DNA of 64,000 nucleotides from Verrucomicrobiia bacterium (GCA_019634635.1 JAHCBB010000009.1:1-64000); one strand, 5' to 3'; shown: positions 8,818-18,515, counted from the first letter of the stretch. Notes: a model not told the origin generated them from the letters alone. Numbers and translations are program-made.

Positions 8818-9722
8818 GGAGGGGTCTGGGACCGCTGGTGGCTTGAGGCGGGTTTCCAACGCCGATGCACCCAAAACCAGTTGGCCGGGTCGCGCCGGAT
8901 GGCCTCCTCAAACCGCCTGTTTATTTCCCGCGTGATGTCTTCCACGGTACGCCGCCGGCCACCATCCGTCTCTGGAATCCAGTCGCCGAATTCCCACCGC
9001 CAGCGGACCGGTCCGGTGCGATAGCAGATGGCGGTGATGATCGGATGCCGGTGGCGGAGTGCGAAGACGGCGGGGCCCGGGCTGCACGAGCAGGGGTGTC
9101 CGAGCAGGGGCAGCCACAATCCGCGATCACCGGCATGTTGATCGGCCAGGAGCGCGAGCCAGGTGGTGCCGCTGGCAAGCGCCTCCTTGAGCCGGCCAGC
9201 CTCGGTGCGGCGTTCGAAGTATGCCACGCCCTCCCGACGGCGCAGATCCTGCATCAGCCGGTTGAACGCCGGCTGCCGCAAGGCCCGGTAGGTGGTGGCA
9301 AACTGCTGCGGTGGCATCCCGGGCGGCAGTTGGGCGGGCAGGCGGGTGAACAGCTCGAAATTGCCGAAGTGCCCGATGACCAGAACCCCGGCCCGGCCGT
9401 CGGGACGGTGCAACCGCTCCACACCGTGCCATTCGACATGCGGCGCGATTTCGGCATCCGTCATGCCGCCGATCTTGGCGAGACTGAGGTAGTTTTCAGC
9501 GAGCCGCAGGTAGTTCTCCCGCGCGATGGCGTATCGTGCTGCCGGGGACAAGGTGTCGCCAAAGACCCGTTCCAGATTCGACAGCGCCACGCGTCGTCGC
9601 CGCCCGTCCAACTGCCACCCCAGCCGCCCGATCGCCCGCCCCAGCCGTGCCACCGTGGCCAGCGGAAGCCGTTGCAACGATCGGATGACCCCGAGCCCGA
9701 GCCCATGCAAGAGGTCGTTCAT
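8814..9722 (-). CDS. LpxL/HtrB-family lipid A late acyltransferase (first tandem copy)
   Basis: The protein has 302 residues from an ATG at 9722 that overlaps the lpxK stop as ATGA. The layout matches its neighbour: a short membrane anchor, VALSNLERVFGD, the catalytic HFGNFE box, TYRALRQPAFNRLMQ and the terminal NWFWVHRRWKP. The shared blocks are close enough to indicate a local gene duplication followed by divergence. Translational coupling to lpxK and to the second copy implies one transcript and matched stoichiometry. Which chain and position each copy acylates cannot be read from sequence. Confidence 0.9.
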   Translation of the reverse strand: MNDLLHGLGLGVIRSLQRLPLATVARLGRAIGRLGWQLDGRRRRVALSNLERVFGDTLSPAARYAIARENYLRLAENYLSLAKIGGMTDAEIAPHVEWHGVERLHRPDGRAGVLVIGHFGNFELFTRLPAQLPPGMPPQQFATTYRALRQPAFNRLMQDLRRREGVAYFERRTEAGRLKEALASGTTWLALLADQHAGDRGLWLPLLGHPCSCSPGPAVFALRHRHPIITAICYRTGPVRWRWEFGDWIPETDGGRRRTVEDITREINRRFEEAIRRDPANWFWVHRRWKPASSHQRSQTPP

Positions 9723-10921
9723 CGCACCTGTTTGAAACAAATGCGACGCACGGCGTCATCAAAGCCCTCAGCACCGGCGATGATCTTGATCTCGACCCGC
9801 ATGAAATAGATGGGAAGATCGCGCCGATCAATCTTGGGAAAACGCACCGCGTCCTTCTGGGTGGTCACCAGCATGCCGGCACCCCGCTTCTTGGCACGGT
9901 TAATGGCGTCGAGCACCTCCTGCTGGCTGAAGCGATGGTGGTCGGCGAAACGCCGGGCCAGGACGATCCGGGCGCCCAGCTCCGACAGCTTGCCCTCAAA
10001 GCTCTCCGGCTGCGCGATCCCGCTCAGGCTGGCCACCTTGCAATCCTGCACCAGCCCAAGTCCATGGCGCTCACCGGTGAAGACATCCTGGAAGTACAGC
10101 GGGTGATGCACGCACTCCACCATCTCGGCTCTCGGGTTGTGGTGACGCAGCCGGGCGCGGAGGTCGTTCATGGACTGCGCCGCCTCCGGGGTGGAGCGGT
10201 CCACCTTGGTCAGGAAAATCACCTTGGCCCGCGCGATGTGTGAGGGAGGCTCCCGCAGCGTGCCCCGCGGCAGCAGGTGTCCATTGCCGAACGGCTGCTG
10301 GGCATCCACCAGCACGACATCTGTTCGACGACCGGCAAGGCGCCAGTATTGGAAGCCGTCGTCCAGCAGCAGCGTGTCGCATCCGAAGTGCTCCACCGCG
10401 TAGCGACCTGACTTGACCCGGTCCTTGTCCACCAGCACCACGACGTCCCGCAGGTTGCTCGCCAGCATGTACGGCTCGTCACCGGAGGATTCCGAATCCA
10501 GCAGCAGGGACTGTCCGTCGCTGACCACCCGCGGCGGCGTGGTGTCCTCACGCAGCATCAGCTTGTCGAGCAGCCGCTCGCGCAGGGGTTTCGGACGCGA
10601 CCGGTAGCCACGCGACAGGATGGCGACCGTGCGCCCGGCGTCCTGGAGGGCCCGTGCAAATTTCTCGACCACGGGGGTCTTGCCCGTGCCGCCGACGGTG
10701 AGGTTGCCGACGGCGATCACCTGCACCCCGAGCGTCGCGTCGCGCAGCAGCCGGACGTTGTACAGAAACCGACGCAACTTCACGGCGCCGGCGAATCCCT
10801 TGGAGAGCAGGAGCAACAGGAATCGGACCATCGCCGCCTTCTTCCCGGGCCGATTGTGGATGATGACGTCGAGCAGCCAGGTCTCCGCACTCTCGATGAA
10901 CTGGCTCCACGCTTCGCGCAT
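9719..10921 (-). CDS. lpxK: Tetraacyldisaccharide 4'-kinase
   Basis: LpxK phosphorylates the 4' position of the lipid A disaccharide with ATP at the inner membrane. The 400-residue protein has a membrane-associating N-terminal stretch (about 30-48), the LpxK Walker A signature VGNLTVGGTGKTP (71-83), ILSRGYRSR, and the Walker B-like LLLDDGFQYWRLA. It is longer than E. coli LpxK (about 330) mainly through an N-terminal extension. Upstream at 78 bp on the same strand is a sulfotransferase-like gene. Downstream, two acyltransferases and waaF overlap or abut, forming a lipid A/core operon. Confidence 0.95.
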   Translation of the reverse strand: MREAWSQFIESAETWLLDVIIHNRPGKKAAMVRFLLLLLSKGFAGAVKLRRFLYNVRLLRDATLGVQVIAVGNLTVGGTGKTPVVEKFARALQDAGRTVAILSRGYRSRPKPLRERLLDKLMLREDTTPPRVVSDGQSLLLDSESSGDEPYMLASNLRDVVVLVDKDRVKSGRYAVEHFGCDTLLLDDGFQYWRLAGRRTDVVLVDAQQPFGNGHLLPRGTLREPPSHIARAKVIFLTKVDRSTPEAAQSMNDLRARLRHHNPRAEMVECVHHPLYFQDVFTGERHGLGLVQDCKVASLSGIAQPESFEGKLSELGARIVLARRFADHHRFSQQEVLDAINRAKKRGAGMLVTTQKDAVRFPKIDRRDLPIYFMRVEIKIIAGAEGFDDAVRRICFKQVR

Positions 10922-10999
10922 CTACCGGCGATGATGCCGCGGGGGCGGTCCGGTTCAAAGCGGCAAGGCAACGGCGGGCGGCGGAGGCTCCGGTGCGGC

Positions 11000-12130
11000 T
11001 CATCGCTCAAGCCGGTAAAAATCCATCAGGTCCCCCAGTTGGGCCTGAATCCCCTCCCGCGTCATTCCGAACTCCTCCAAGGTGTACTCGTGGGTGCTCT
11101 TGAACCCGCGCTGCCGGTCGGTGGCTGCGGTCAAGCGCGCCCGAAAGGATTCCGACACCGGCCAGTCCAGATGCCGATACAGGGCCTCAATGGCTTCGCC
11201 GGGGTTGCGCACCAGATCGCGGTAGTCCAGACAGTAGTACCGCGCCGGATCCACCCGGGTTCGAAACTCGAAGAGGTGGCGGTACCAGTCCACCGCCAAC
11301 TGCGCATACTCCCGGGCAACGGGGCCGTCCTTGGCAATCTCCGGGGAGTGCGCCTTCCAGACGGGCACGAACAGACTGACGTGTGACGGCAGCGAACGGT
11401 AGGGGTGACGGACGATGGTGATGAAGACCGCGTCGGGAAATTCGGCATTCAGTGAATCGAGGGTTCCGCAGGACTGAGTCGCCTTTGAGAGCAGCGTCCT
11501 GCCGGGCCCGTTCGCGTACAGATGCCGCTGGAGGCAGCTCCGGTAATACCGCATCAGGCGCACACGGTCCCCGGCCGGCAGGGAATCCGGGAACCCCGCC
11601 TCCCGAAGTTCCCGGATGAACGGGAAGAGCATGTACACGGCCTCCGAGGCGAAGGCGTAGAGGAACAGGGCATCGTCTTCCTCGGGCTGGTTGAGCCGCA
11701 TCTTGTGCCGGTCGTCCCAGCCGCCAAACCAGCGCTTCTCAAACCACCCCAGCAGCCGTTCGGCGGGACGCCCCGCCCGCCGGTCCATCCAGGCGACGCC
11801 GTCAATCAGGCGCTGGAAGCACACGGCCGGGAAGATGGTCTGATACATCTTCAGGTGGACGAATCGCTCCTCGTCCAGGCTCAGCAGCTTCTGGGTCAGG
11901 GTCGTTCCGGACCTGGGGGGAGCGATGATGAACACGGGCTTGCGCACCGGCTGACGTCGAAACCCCGGAAACAGCAGGTGATCCATGAGGCGCCCGAGGG
12001 CCACCGCCACCAGAAACAACAGGAACAACCCTGAAAAAAACAGCACATAGGCCCAGCGCCGAAGCCGAAAGGGCTGACAGCCCAGCGAGAGCCACAGGGC
12101 GCGAAAGAACAAACGGCTGTTGAAATACAT
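11000..12130 (-). CDS. Membrane-anchored sulfotransferase family protein
   Basis: The protein has 376 residues. One strong membrane helix (about 27-50, WAYVLFFSGLFLLFLVAVAL) is followed by the P-loop-like 5'-phosphosulfate site APPRSGTTLTQK (about 71-82), characteristic of PAPS-dependent sulfotransferases. The second PAPS site appears as ITIVRHPYRSLPSHVSLF in the middle, and the C-terminal region has YYCLDYRDLVRNPGEAIEALY, typical of the family. It probably transfers sulfate from PAPS to a lipid or glycan. Because it precedes lpxK on the same strand, an envelope glycolipid or LPS substrate is a reasonable inference; this is unproven. Confidence 0.85.
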   Translation of the reverse strand: MYFNSRLFFRALWLSLGCQPFRLRRWAYVLFFSGLFLLFLVAVALGRLMDHLLFPGFRRQPVRKPVFIIAPPRSGTTLTQKLLSLDEERFVHLKMYQTIFPAVCFQRLIDGVAWMDRRAGRPAERLLGWFEKRWFGGWDDRHKMRLNQPEEDDALFLYAFASEAVYMLFPFIRELREAGFPDSLPAGDRVRLMRYYRSCLQRHLYANGPGRTLLSKATQSCGTLDSLNAEFPDAVFITIVRHPYRSLPSHVSLFVPVWKAHSPEIAKDGPVAREYAQLAVDWYRHLFEFRTRVDPARYYCLDYRDLVRNPGEAIEALYRHLDWPVSESFRARLTAATDRQRGFKSTHEYTLEEFGMTREGIQAQLGDLMDFYRLER

Positions 12131-12244
12131 CGGGCATGCCGTGCCCCGGTGCGGAAGCCCGGGGCAACCGGAACCCGGGAGGAAACGGGACCCTCGGGGC
12201 GACGTCCAGCATCAGATACACCGCCGATGCGTTCTTTTCCGCCG

Positions 12245-14548
12245 TCACGGTTGCGTCCCACCGGCCGGCAGATGACCGTGCAGATACCGGGTGAGCAGAT
12301 GAAACAGGTGCCGGCGCGTATTGTGACCTTCGGCAATCGAATGGCTCCGGTTCGGATAGGCCATCATGGAGAACGGTTTGTTGTGGGCGACCAGCTCGTT
12401 GATCAGCGCCTCCATGCCCTGGTAATGGACATTGTCGTCGCCCGTACCATGAACCAGCAGGAGATCCCCCTGAAGTTGATGGGCATGGCTGAGCGGGGAA
12501 CCGAGGCGGTATCCCTCGGGATTCGTGGCGGGCAGGCCCATGTAGCGCTCCTGGTAAATGGTGTCGTACAACCGCTGGTTGGGCACCGAAGCCACCGCCA
12601 TCCCCATCCGGTAAACCTCCGGATGTTGGAAGAGAGCGTTCAGGGTCATCGAACCCCCGCCACTCCAGCCCCAGATGCCAATTCGCTGCGGATCCATCCA
12701 GTCCCAGCGCCGCAGCAAGGACCGCACCGCCTCCGCCTGGTCGGACGGCGCGAGGATTCCAATCTGACGGTGTACAATTTTTCTCCAGTCGCGGCCCCGG
12801 GGAGCAGGGGTGCCCCGGTTGTCCACGCTCATGACAACATAGCCCTGCTGGGTGAGCATCCAATGCCACAGGCCCGTTCGACCCGGCCAGGCGTCGCGCA
12901 CGGTCTGGCCCCACGGCTCGCCATAGACGTAAAACAGAACCGGGTACCTCCTCGAAGGATCGAAGTCGTGAGGCTTGAGCACCCAGCCGTCCAGGACCGT
13001 GCCGTCGCCGATCCCGACCTGAAAGAATTCCGCGGCGGGCCGGACGAGCGCCTCCGTCTTCTCGCGGAGCGTGGAGTTGTCCTCAAGGATGCGAAGGGAT
13101 TCGTGGTCCGGGAGGCGGACCACCCCGGTCACGGGCGGCCGCGTGAACGTCGAGAAGGTATGGATGGCCCAGCGGGCCTCCGGGGAGAGGACATAGCGAT
13201 GGGTGCCGGCCTGATCCGCAGGCGTGAGGCGGGTGACCTCGCCGCCGTCCAGGCGGACGCGGTAGAGGTAGCGCTCGGCGGGACGGTCGGGAGACGCCGC
13301 GAAATAAAGCCAGCCGCCCGCATCATCCACGCCCTCGATGGCCATGACATCGAAGGCACCCCTGGTGATCTGTTCTGCACGTCCGCCATCACGGTGGACC
13401 CGGTAGGCATGACGCCAACCGTCGCGTTCGCTGAGCCAGACAAACTGCCGTCCCGCGTCGAACCAGAGCACCGGGTTCTCGGACTCCAACCAGGCGGCAT
13501 CGGTTTCCTCAAGGATCAGACGAGGTGCGCCCGTGGCCGCATTGGCGAGCAGGACCCGGTTGGTGTTCTGCACGCGGTTGAACTGCTGGATGAGCACCTC
13601 GGTGGAATTCGATGCCCAGTTCATCGCGGCGGGGTAGTGCTCGCGCGGATCCCCGGGAATGGACAGCCAGCGGGTCTCACCGCCGGACGCGCTGACGACG
13701 CCGATCCGGGCGGCGGCGTTCCGGGAACCCGTCTTGGGATACGGAAAATGGGTCAGGCGCGGGTAGAGACCGGCCGTGTGATCTACGAGCGGGAACTCCG
13801 CAACCCCGGACGTGTCGAGCTGCCAGTAGGCAATGGCGTGTCCGTCAGGACTCCACCGAAAACCGTCCCGGAGTTGGAATTCCTCCTCATACACCCAGTC
13901 GAAGGTTCCGTTGATCTGCGTCGGAATTTCGCTGGCGGTCAGCGCGGTGATCCGGCCCTCCGCGAGGTCTTCCACGTACAGATTGCGGTCCCGGACGTAG
14001 GCGACGTGCCGTCCGTCGGGCGAGAACTTCGCGAAGCTCAGGCTCGACGGTGGGGCGTCCCCTCCCAGCCGGGTCAGTTCCCGACTGGTCACGTCAGCGA
14101 CCCAATAGTCACCCCGGCTGTTCTCGCGCCAGACCCGTCGGGCGTTCGTGAACAGCAGCACCCGCGATTCGTCGCCGGAGAGCTCGAAGCGTTCGATGGA
14201 CAGCGGACCCGGCTCGCCAGGTGGCGTCAACGCGTGTGCCGGAAGGATCACGTTTGTGCGTCCCGTGGCGGCGTCGCATCGGATCAGGTCACGCCCGCCG
14301 CCACCGGCGCGTGGCCGGGCAAGGGTGAAGTACCCGGATTGATGGCGGCTCCAGACGATTTCCGGGACGGATTCCTCGCGGAACTCCTCCCCGTCGAAGA
14401 GCCGGTCCACCGTCAGCAGCGGCGCGTGGATGGCGTTGGTTTCGCCGGCGTCGTCCGCCCAAGATTGCAAGCCTTGGAGCAGCCCGAAAACCAGGGCGGC
14501 GATGAACCTGAGGCGGAGGCTCCGGCGGCCGATGCAGTCGCTGCGCAT
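12245..14548 (-). CDS. Dipeptidyl peptidase IV-like S9 family serine peptidase
   Basis: The start at 14548 (767 residues) places a signal peptide directly at the N-terminus (about 10-30), so the enzyme is exported. An eight-bladed propeller occupies about 35-500 and includes the DPP4 substrate-amine anchor DWVYEEEFQLRDG. The catalytic alpha/beta hydrolase domain follows. The nucleophile is in GWSGGG (Ser about 629), the acid in HGTGDDNVH (Asp about 704) and the base in YPNRSHSI (His about 736). These spacings are almost the same as human DPP4 (630/708/740). Predicted activity is release of N-terminal X-Pro or X-Ala dipeptides in the periplasm. It stands alone between convergent and divergent neighbours. 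Confidence 0.93.
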   Translation of the reverse strand: MRSDCIGRRSLRLRFIAALVFGLLQGLQSWADDAGETNAIHAPLLTVDRLFDGEEFREESVPEIVWSRHQSGYFTLARPRAGGGGRDLIRCDAATGRTNVILPAHALTPPGEPGPLSIERFELSGDESRVLLFTNARRVWRENSRGDYWVADVTSRELTRLGGDAPPSSLSFAKFSPDGRHVAYVRDRNLYVEDLAEGRITALTASEIPTQINGTFDWVYEEEFQLRDGFRWSPDGHAIAYWQLDTSGVAEFPLVDHTAGLYPRLTHFPYPKTGSRNAAARIGVVSASGGETRWLSIPGDPREHYPAAMNWASNSTEVLIQQFNRVQNTNRVLLANAATGAPRLILEETDAAWLESENPVLWFDAGRQFVWLSERDGWRHAYRVHRDGGRAEQITRGAFDVMAIEGVDDAGGWLYFAASPDRPAERYLYRVRLDGGEVTRLTPADQAGTHRYVLSPEARWAIHTFSTFTRPPVTGVVRLPDHESLRILEDNSTLREKTEALVRPAAEFFQVGIGDGTVLDGWVLKPHDFDPSRRYPVLFYVYGEPWGQTVRDAWPGRTGLWHWMLTQQGYVVMSVDNRGTPAPRGRDWRKIVHRQIGILAPSDQAEAVRSLLRRWDWMDPQRIGIWGWSGGGSMTLNALFQHPEVYRMGMAVASVPNQRLYDTIYQERYMGLPATNPEGYRLGSPLSHAHQLQGDLLLVHGTGDDNVHYQGMEALINELVAHNKPFSMMAYPNRSHSIAEGHNTRRHLFHLLTRYLHGHLPAGGTQP

Positions 14549-14706
14549 GGCCCGATGCTTCGCGACAGTCCGCTGGAATGTCAAAAGCACGCCAGTCCCC
14601 GGCGCCGTTTGAAGTTGGTCCCATTTCAAGCCCATGGCGCAAGCGATGTCCGGTGTTGGACAATCGAAGGCTGGCCCAGCCCGGCATCCGGGAGTACCGA
14701 ACCAGC

Positions 14707-15096
14707 GTGAGGTTGTACTTTCCGCTCTTTGCGCCGGTCCTGGCTATCGGATGGGTCCCCTTCGCCGACGCGGCGGATGCCACTTTTCTTCGTCTGGCCA
14801 AGGGTACCGCCCACCGCCAAACCGGCGCCGACTCCCATCAACTCATGCCAGGTGCCTGGCAGTTCGAGGCTGCAGTAACGGCCGGGCGCCCTGGCAGCAT
14901 CCTGGCTGCCACGGTGACACCGCCCGGTCGTCCGGAGACCGCGATGCGACTTGATGATATGGAGTGGTGGCATGGCGCCGTCCATTCCAGCGAAGCTGCG
15001 CTCGACGATGCGTATCCACCCGGAACCTACACGATCCGGGTGACCGGGCAGACGGACGGGGTGCAAGGTTTCTACCAAGCAGAAATCCTCCCGTGA
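14707..15096 (+). CDS. Small secreted hypothetical protein
   Basis: A GTG at 14707 with GGGAG about 10 bases upstream gives 129 residues that begin at once with a hydrophobic export signal (YFPLFAPVLAIGWVPF then ADAAD). The same frame extends back to 14578, but that stretch would overlap the divergent peptidase promoter region and looks non-coding. The mature part is beta-rich (QFEAAVTAGRPGSILAATV, PPGTYTIRVTGQTDGVQGFY), suggesting a small beta-sandwich. No family is recognised. It is convergent with the FG-GAP gene, 36 bp away. Confidence 0.6.
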   Translation: MRLYFPLFAPVLAIGWVPFADAADATFLRLAKGTAHRQTGADSHQLMPGAWQFEAAVTAGRPGSILAATVTPPGRPETAMRLDDMEWWHGAVHSSEAALDDAYPPGTYTIRVTGQTDGVQGFYQAEILP

Positions 15097-15132
15097 GGCT
15101 TCGAGCCGAACGGCCCTGCTCCCCCTTGAGTC

Positions 15133-17478
15133 CTACTCCTGGGGATACACCAGCACCCGGTCGTGGACGACGAGGATCAGGTCGTTCCTGCCGTCTCCGG
15201 TCACGTCGGCCACCACCGCCTCCCGAGGTTCGGGGACCTCGTTGCGGCGCTGGCGAAAGGTCCGTTCCTCAAACACCGGCCAGCGATTGCCCGGTTCCAG
15301 GCGGTTGGGAGCCTCGAACCGCACCAGGTCCACGTAGTGCCTGGCGGTCTCAAGAAATACCAGGTCCTTGCGTCCGTCACTGTCGAGATCGCCGCTGGTG
15401 ACATCGTGCAGCCAGCCGTCCCGGATCGGCGTCTCGTAGCTGTCCAGTTCGGCCATGTCCCATACCTCGCCGGAAAACTGCTTCCAGGCGACGGCGTTGC
15501 TCCCGATGAAACCGACCGAGTTGGTCTCGCGTCCTCCCAGGGCCAGGGGGACCAGGCGGGTGAACTCGGTGACCGGAAGCGAGGTGTTGCGCACGGACCT
15601 CCAGACCCCGCCGGGGTCGCGGCGCGCGACGGTCAACGCCTTGCGGTCGGAGTCCAACAGGAACAACAGCGGGGCCTCCCCGCCGGGCTGGGGCACTGCA
15701 GCGGCTCCGGCGATGCGCGAACTGCTCGTGGCGCCGTTGATCTGGTCGCGCACCGAGAAGGTCCAGCTGGGATTCCCCGGCGAGTCCGCCACCAGCACCA
15801 CCGCCCGCAGGAAGTTCCGCTGCGGCAGCAGCAGTTCGGCGCGTCCGTCGCCATCCACGTCAGCCGTGATCATCCATGGCGCCTCCAGGGAACCGCCGGG
15901 CGGCGTGACGTCCACCTCCTGGAACCGGTCGCCGTCCACCGGCGCGGCACGCTGCACAAAGACCTTCACCTTCTCGTACGGCGACAGTGCCACCAGGTCG
16001 TTCAGCCCGTCCTGGTTGGCGTCATGAAATGCAAGCACCGCCGGACTGCCCTTGTATTCCTCGGCAATGCGGCGCGTGAGGACGTCGCCTTCGGCGGACC
16101 GCAGGACCAGTTCGCGCACGGTTGCGGATTCCTCCTTGCCATCCTTGCCCGGACGCTTCTCGTCCCGCTCCTGAAGCACCGCCAGTCGGGGGGCCTCCCC
16201 GGACTTGAGGGTCCCGACCGCGATCGCCATGGGTCGCCCGGTCAAAGGGATCAGCTGCGGAAACGGGAACCGCCCGGAGGCGTCCAGCGCGGTGATGCCC
16301 ACCTGGCGTTCATCGGCGCTCAACAGGAAGAGCTCGGGCTTGCCATCTCCATCCCAGTCGGCGGCCACCAGGTCCGATACCCCCGAGAGGCTCGGAAAGT
16401 TTCGGGGGGCCGTGAGGGAGCCGTCGGGGCGCTGCAGCCACAAGGTCAGCTGGCCGCCGCCGGGGTCGCCGGCGACGAGGTCGGGCAGGCCATCTCCGCT
16501 GACATCGGCCCACACCACGCCCCGGCGCGGCTTGTCGGTGCGCGTCAGGGGAAGCACCGAGAATTGCCCGTCCACCAGTGCACCGACCAGCGGATCGGCC
16601 GCCCGCAGGGCAAAATGGGCAAGGGCGGCGCGGCCTGACTTGGCGGCGATGGTGATCACCTCGGTGCGGCCGTCGTCGTCGAGATCGTCCGCCCAATAGC
16701 TGCGAATGCTGGTGAGGGGCAGATGGATTTCCGGGCCGAACTGGCCGTCGGCCTGCTGCAACCGGAAGCGGAACGGATTGGCGTGATCCCAGTTCACAAA
16801 GAGGAGGTCCTTTCGTCCGTCCCCGTTGAGGTCGAGCACCTGGACTGCCTTGACCACCCCGGTGTAGGGAAGGCGCTCAGGCTCCCCGAGGCCGCCGTCG
16901 GGTTCCTGCCGCAGCAGGTAGAGGTGCTTCTCCGCGAGCAGCAGCAGGTCGGCCCGTCCATCGGCGTTGATGTCGCCGGAGGTGAGCGCGTTGTAATCGG
17001 GCGCCCCGTCGTCGAGCGGATAGCGGCGCGGCTGCGACCAGCCGTTGGTGCCAAGGTTGAACTGGACGATCAATTCCTTGGGCTCTCCGAAGTAGGCGAT
17101 GTCGGTGCGTCCGTCGCCATTGAGGTCGGCGGCCGTGAGCGAGGTGATGCGCTTTTCAGACGCGATGGACTCGACCCGGAACCGCGCATCACCGGGCAGT
17201 TCATTCAGGTCCCGACGCCCCACTTTCAAGGGTGTCGCGGGCGCATTGGTGTCGCCGGTGCGGTTGTACAGGAGGTTGATCTTCGACCGCAGGTTATTGA
17301 CGACGACCAGATCCTTCAGCCCGTCGCCATCGAGGTCGGCGACATGCAGGAAGGCGATGCCCAGGTCGAGCGGGAAGACCTCAGGTCCTGAGAACGCGAA
17401 CCCTCCGTCCGTTTCCGAAGCCGCGACCGCAGCTCCACCCAGCAACGCGACGACCACCGGCAACATCCGCTTCGACAT
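15133..17478 (-). CDS. Secreted FG-GAP/VCBS repeat beta-propeller protein
   Basis: The start at 17478 (781 residues) gives an immediate signal peptide (KRMLPVVVALLGGAAVAAS). The mature protein is a chain of FG-GAP/VCBS units with calcium-binding loops of the form DxDGDGxxD, for example ADLDGDGLKDLVVVNN, DLNGDGRTDIAYF, DINADGRADLLLL, DLDDDGRTEVITI, DWDGDGKPELFLL and DVTGDGRNDLILV. About ten to twelve such loops are visible, enough for one or two propellers. Such proteins mediate calcium-dependent adhesion or glycan binding outside the cell in many bacteria. No enzymatic domain is seen. Confidence 0.85.
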   Translation of the reverse strand: MSKRMLPVVVALLGGAAVAASETDGGFAFSGPEVFPLDLGIAFLHVADLDGDGLKDLVVVNNLRSKINLLYNRTGDTNAPATPLKVGRRDLNELPGDARFRVESIASEKRITSLTAADLNGDGRTDIAYFGEPKELIVQFNLGTNGWSQPRRYPLDDGAPDYNALTSGDINADGRADLLLLAEKHLYLLRQEPDGGLGEPERLPYTGVVKAVQVLDLNGDGRKDLLFVNWDHANPFRFRLQQADGQFGPEIHLPLTSIRSYWADDLDDDGRTEVITIAAKSGRAALAHFALRAADPLVGALVDGQFSVLPLTRTDKPRRGVVWADVSGDGLPDLVAGDPGGGQLTLWLQRPDGSLTAPRNFPSLSGVSDLVAADWDGDGKPELFLLSADERQVGITALDASGRFPFPQLIPLTGRPMAIAVGTLKSGEAPRLAVLQERDEKRPGKDGKEESATVRELVLRSAEGDVLTRRIAEEYKGSPAVLAFHDANQDGLNDLVALSPYEKVKVFVQRAAPVDGDRFQEVDVTPPGGSLEAPWMITADVDGDGRAELLLPQRNFLRAVVLVADSPGNPSWTFSVRDQINGATSSSRIAGAAAVPQPGGEAPLLFLLDSDRKALTVARRDPGGVWRSVRNTSLPVTEFTRLVPLALGGRETNSVGFIGSNAVAWKQFSGEVWDMAELDSYETPIRDGWLHDVTSGDLDSDGRKDLVFLETARHYVDLVRFEAPNRLEPGNRWPVFEERTFRQRRNEVPEPREAVVADVTGDGRNDLILVVHDRVLVYPQE

Positions 17479-17541
17479 GGCCCAACCTTCGCCAGTCCCG
17501 CGCCGCGGGCAAGGCGCGGTTCGGCCCATCGCTCCGCCGGT

Positions 17542-18312
17542 TCACGACCCGGAGCCGGGGCGCTGCGGATCGAAGGGATCGTCGGTCCAGTCCACCGGGA
17601 GTCCCTCCAGGAATGAATTGAACCAGGATTCGGGCGGCGCGCTGAACTCACGTTCCGCGCCGCGCCACGGGAACCACAGCCGGCCGGCGTGCAGTGCCTG
17701 GCAGGGAACCAGAAGCCGGGCCCGCTGCCCCGCCGTCAGCCGGCGCTGCACAAACGCAAGGTAGGCCGCGGGCTCAGGGCCGTAGAGCTTGTCGCCGACC
17801 ACCGGATGCCCGAGGTGCGCCAGGTGGATGCGGATCTGGTGCTTGCGTCCGGTGTCCGGCCGCAGCCGCAGCAGCGTGAAGGTGCCCTCCGGGCGGTGCA
17901 CGATTCGCTCGCGCCACCACGAGGTCCGGGCCGGTGCCCCGTCGGGGCGGACGCAATCCCGCACCGCCACCTCGCTCGCCAGATCCCGGCCCAGCGGTGC
18001 GTCGCAGACGCCCCGGACCCCCGGCACCTCCCCGTACACCAGGGCGACATACTCCTTGGTAACCAGTCCCATTTCCCAGGCGCGACGCAGCTCGAGGGAG
18101 GCGTCCGGCGTCTTGCCGAAGACCATGACCCCGCTGGTCTCCCGATCCAGCCGATGGACCATCTGAGGTTCCGAGCCCAATCCGAGGTGAAGCCGGACCC
18201 TCCCGATCAGGCTCGACCAGGCATCCCCCTTGGTGGGGTGACAGACCAGCCCCGCGGGCTTGTGAATTACCAGCAGCTCGGAGTCCTCATGAATGACCGG
18301 AAACAACGGCAT
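17542..18312 (-). CDS. RluA-family RNA pseudouridine synthase
   Basis: The 256-residue protein has the RluA-family signature VHRLDRETSGVMVFGKT with catalytic Asp56, an N-terminal LLVIHKPAGLVCHP motif and the TGRKHQIRIHLAHLGHPVVGD block near 155-175. The enzyme isomerises uridine to pseudouridine in rRNA or tRNA. No N-terminal S4 domain is present, which is closer to RluA or TruC type than to RluC/RluD. The specific target base cannot be assigned. The terminal 30 residues (FLEGLPVDWTDDPFDPQRPG) are a short lineage-specific tail. Divergent from korA. Confidence 0.92.
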   Translation of the reverse strand: MPLFPVIHEDSELLVIHKPAGLVCHPTKGDAWSSLIGRVRLHLGLGSEPQMVHRLDRETSGVMVFGKTPDASLELRRAWEMGLVTKEYVALVYGEVPGVRGVCDAPLGRDLASEVAVRDCVRPDGAPARTSWWRERIVHRPEGTFTLLRLRPDTGRKHQIRIHLAHLGHPVVGDKLYGPEPAAYLAFVQRRLTAGQRARLLVPCQALHAGRLWFPWRGAEREFSAPPESWFNSFLEGLPVDWTDDPFDPQRPGSGS

Positions 18313-18487
18313 CCTCCGGACAATGATGGTGGTCGCCGGCCGGCGGCGCGAGGCGGTATCCAGTCCACCAGAGCCAGCGCCACCTCCCCGGGACCGGATG
18401 CCTCCAAGGCGGCCCCGCGAACGCTCTGCGGCGGCCGACCTAATCGAAATCCCCAGAAAAGTGAGTCAAACTGATCCGGCGGACTGC

Positions 18488-18515
18488 TTGACGCAGGGTC
18501 CCCTCCCGGTAGGTT
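18488..18515 (+). promoter_or_regulatory. Putative sigma-70-like promoter for korAB
   Basis: TTGACG at 18488-18493 and TAGGTT at 18510-18515 are separated by 16 bases and lie about 85 bases before the korA start. They sit in the 288-base divergent gap between the pseudouridine synthase gene and korA; nothing else was seen in that gap. Prediction by eye only. Confidence 0.35.

Noticed and set aside
12149..14710. An 853-codon plus-strand frame opposite the S9 peptidase
   Set aside because: The minus strand encodes a peptidase with a full catalytic triad; the plus frame shows no domains and a biased composition.
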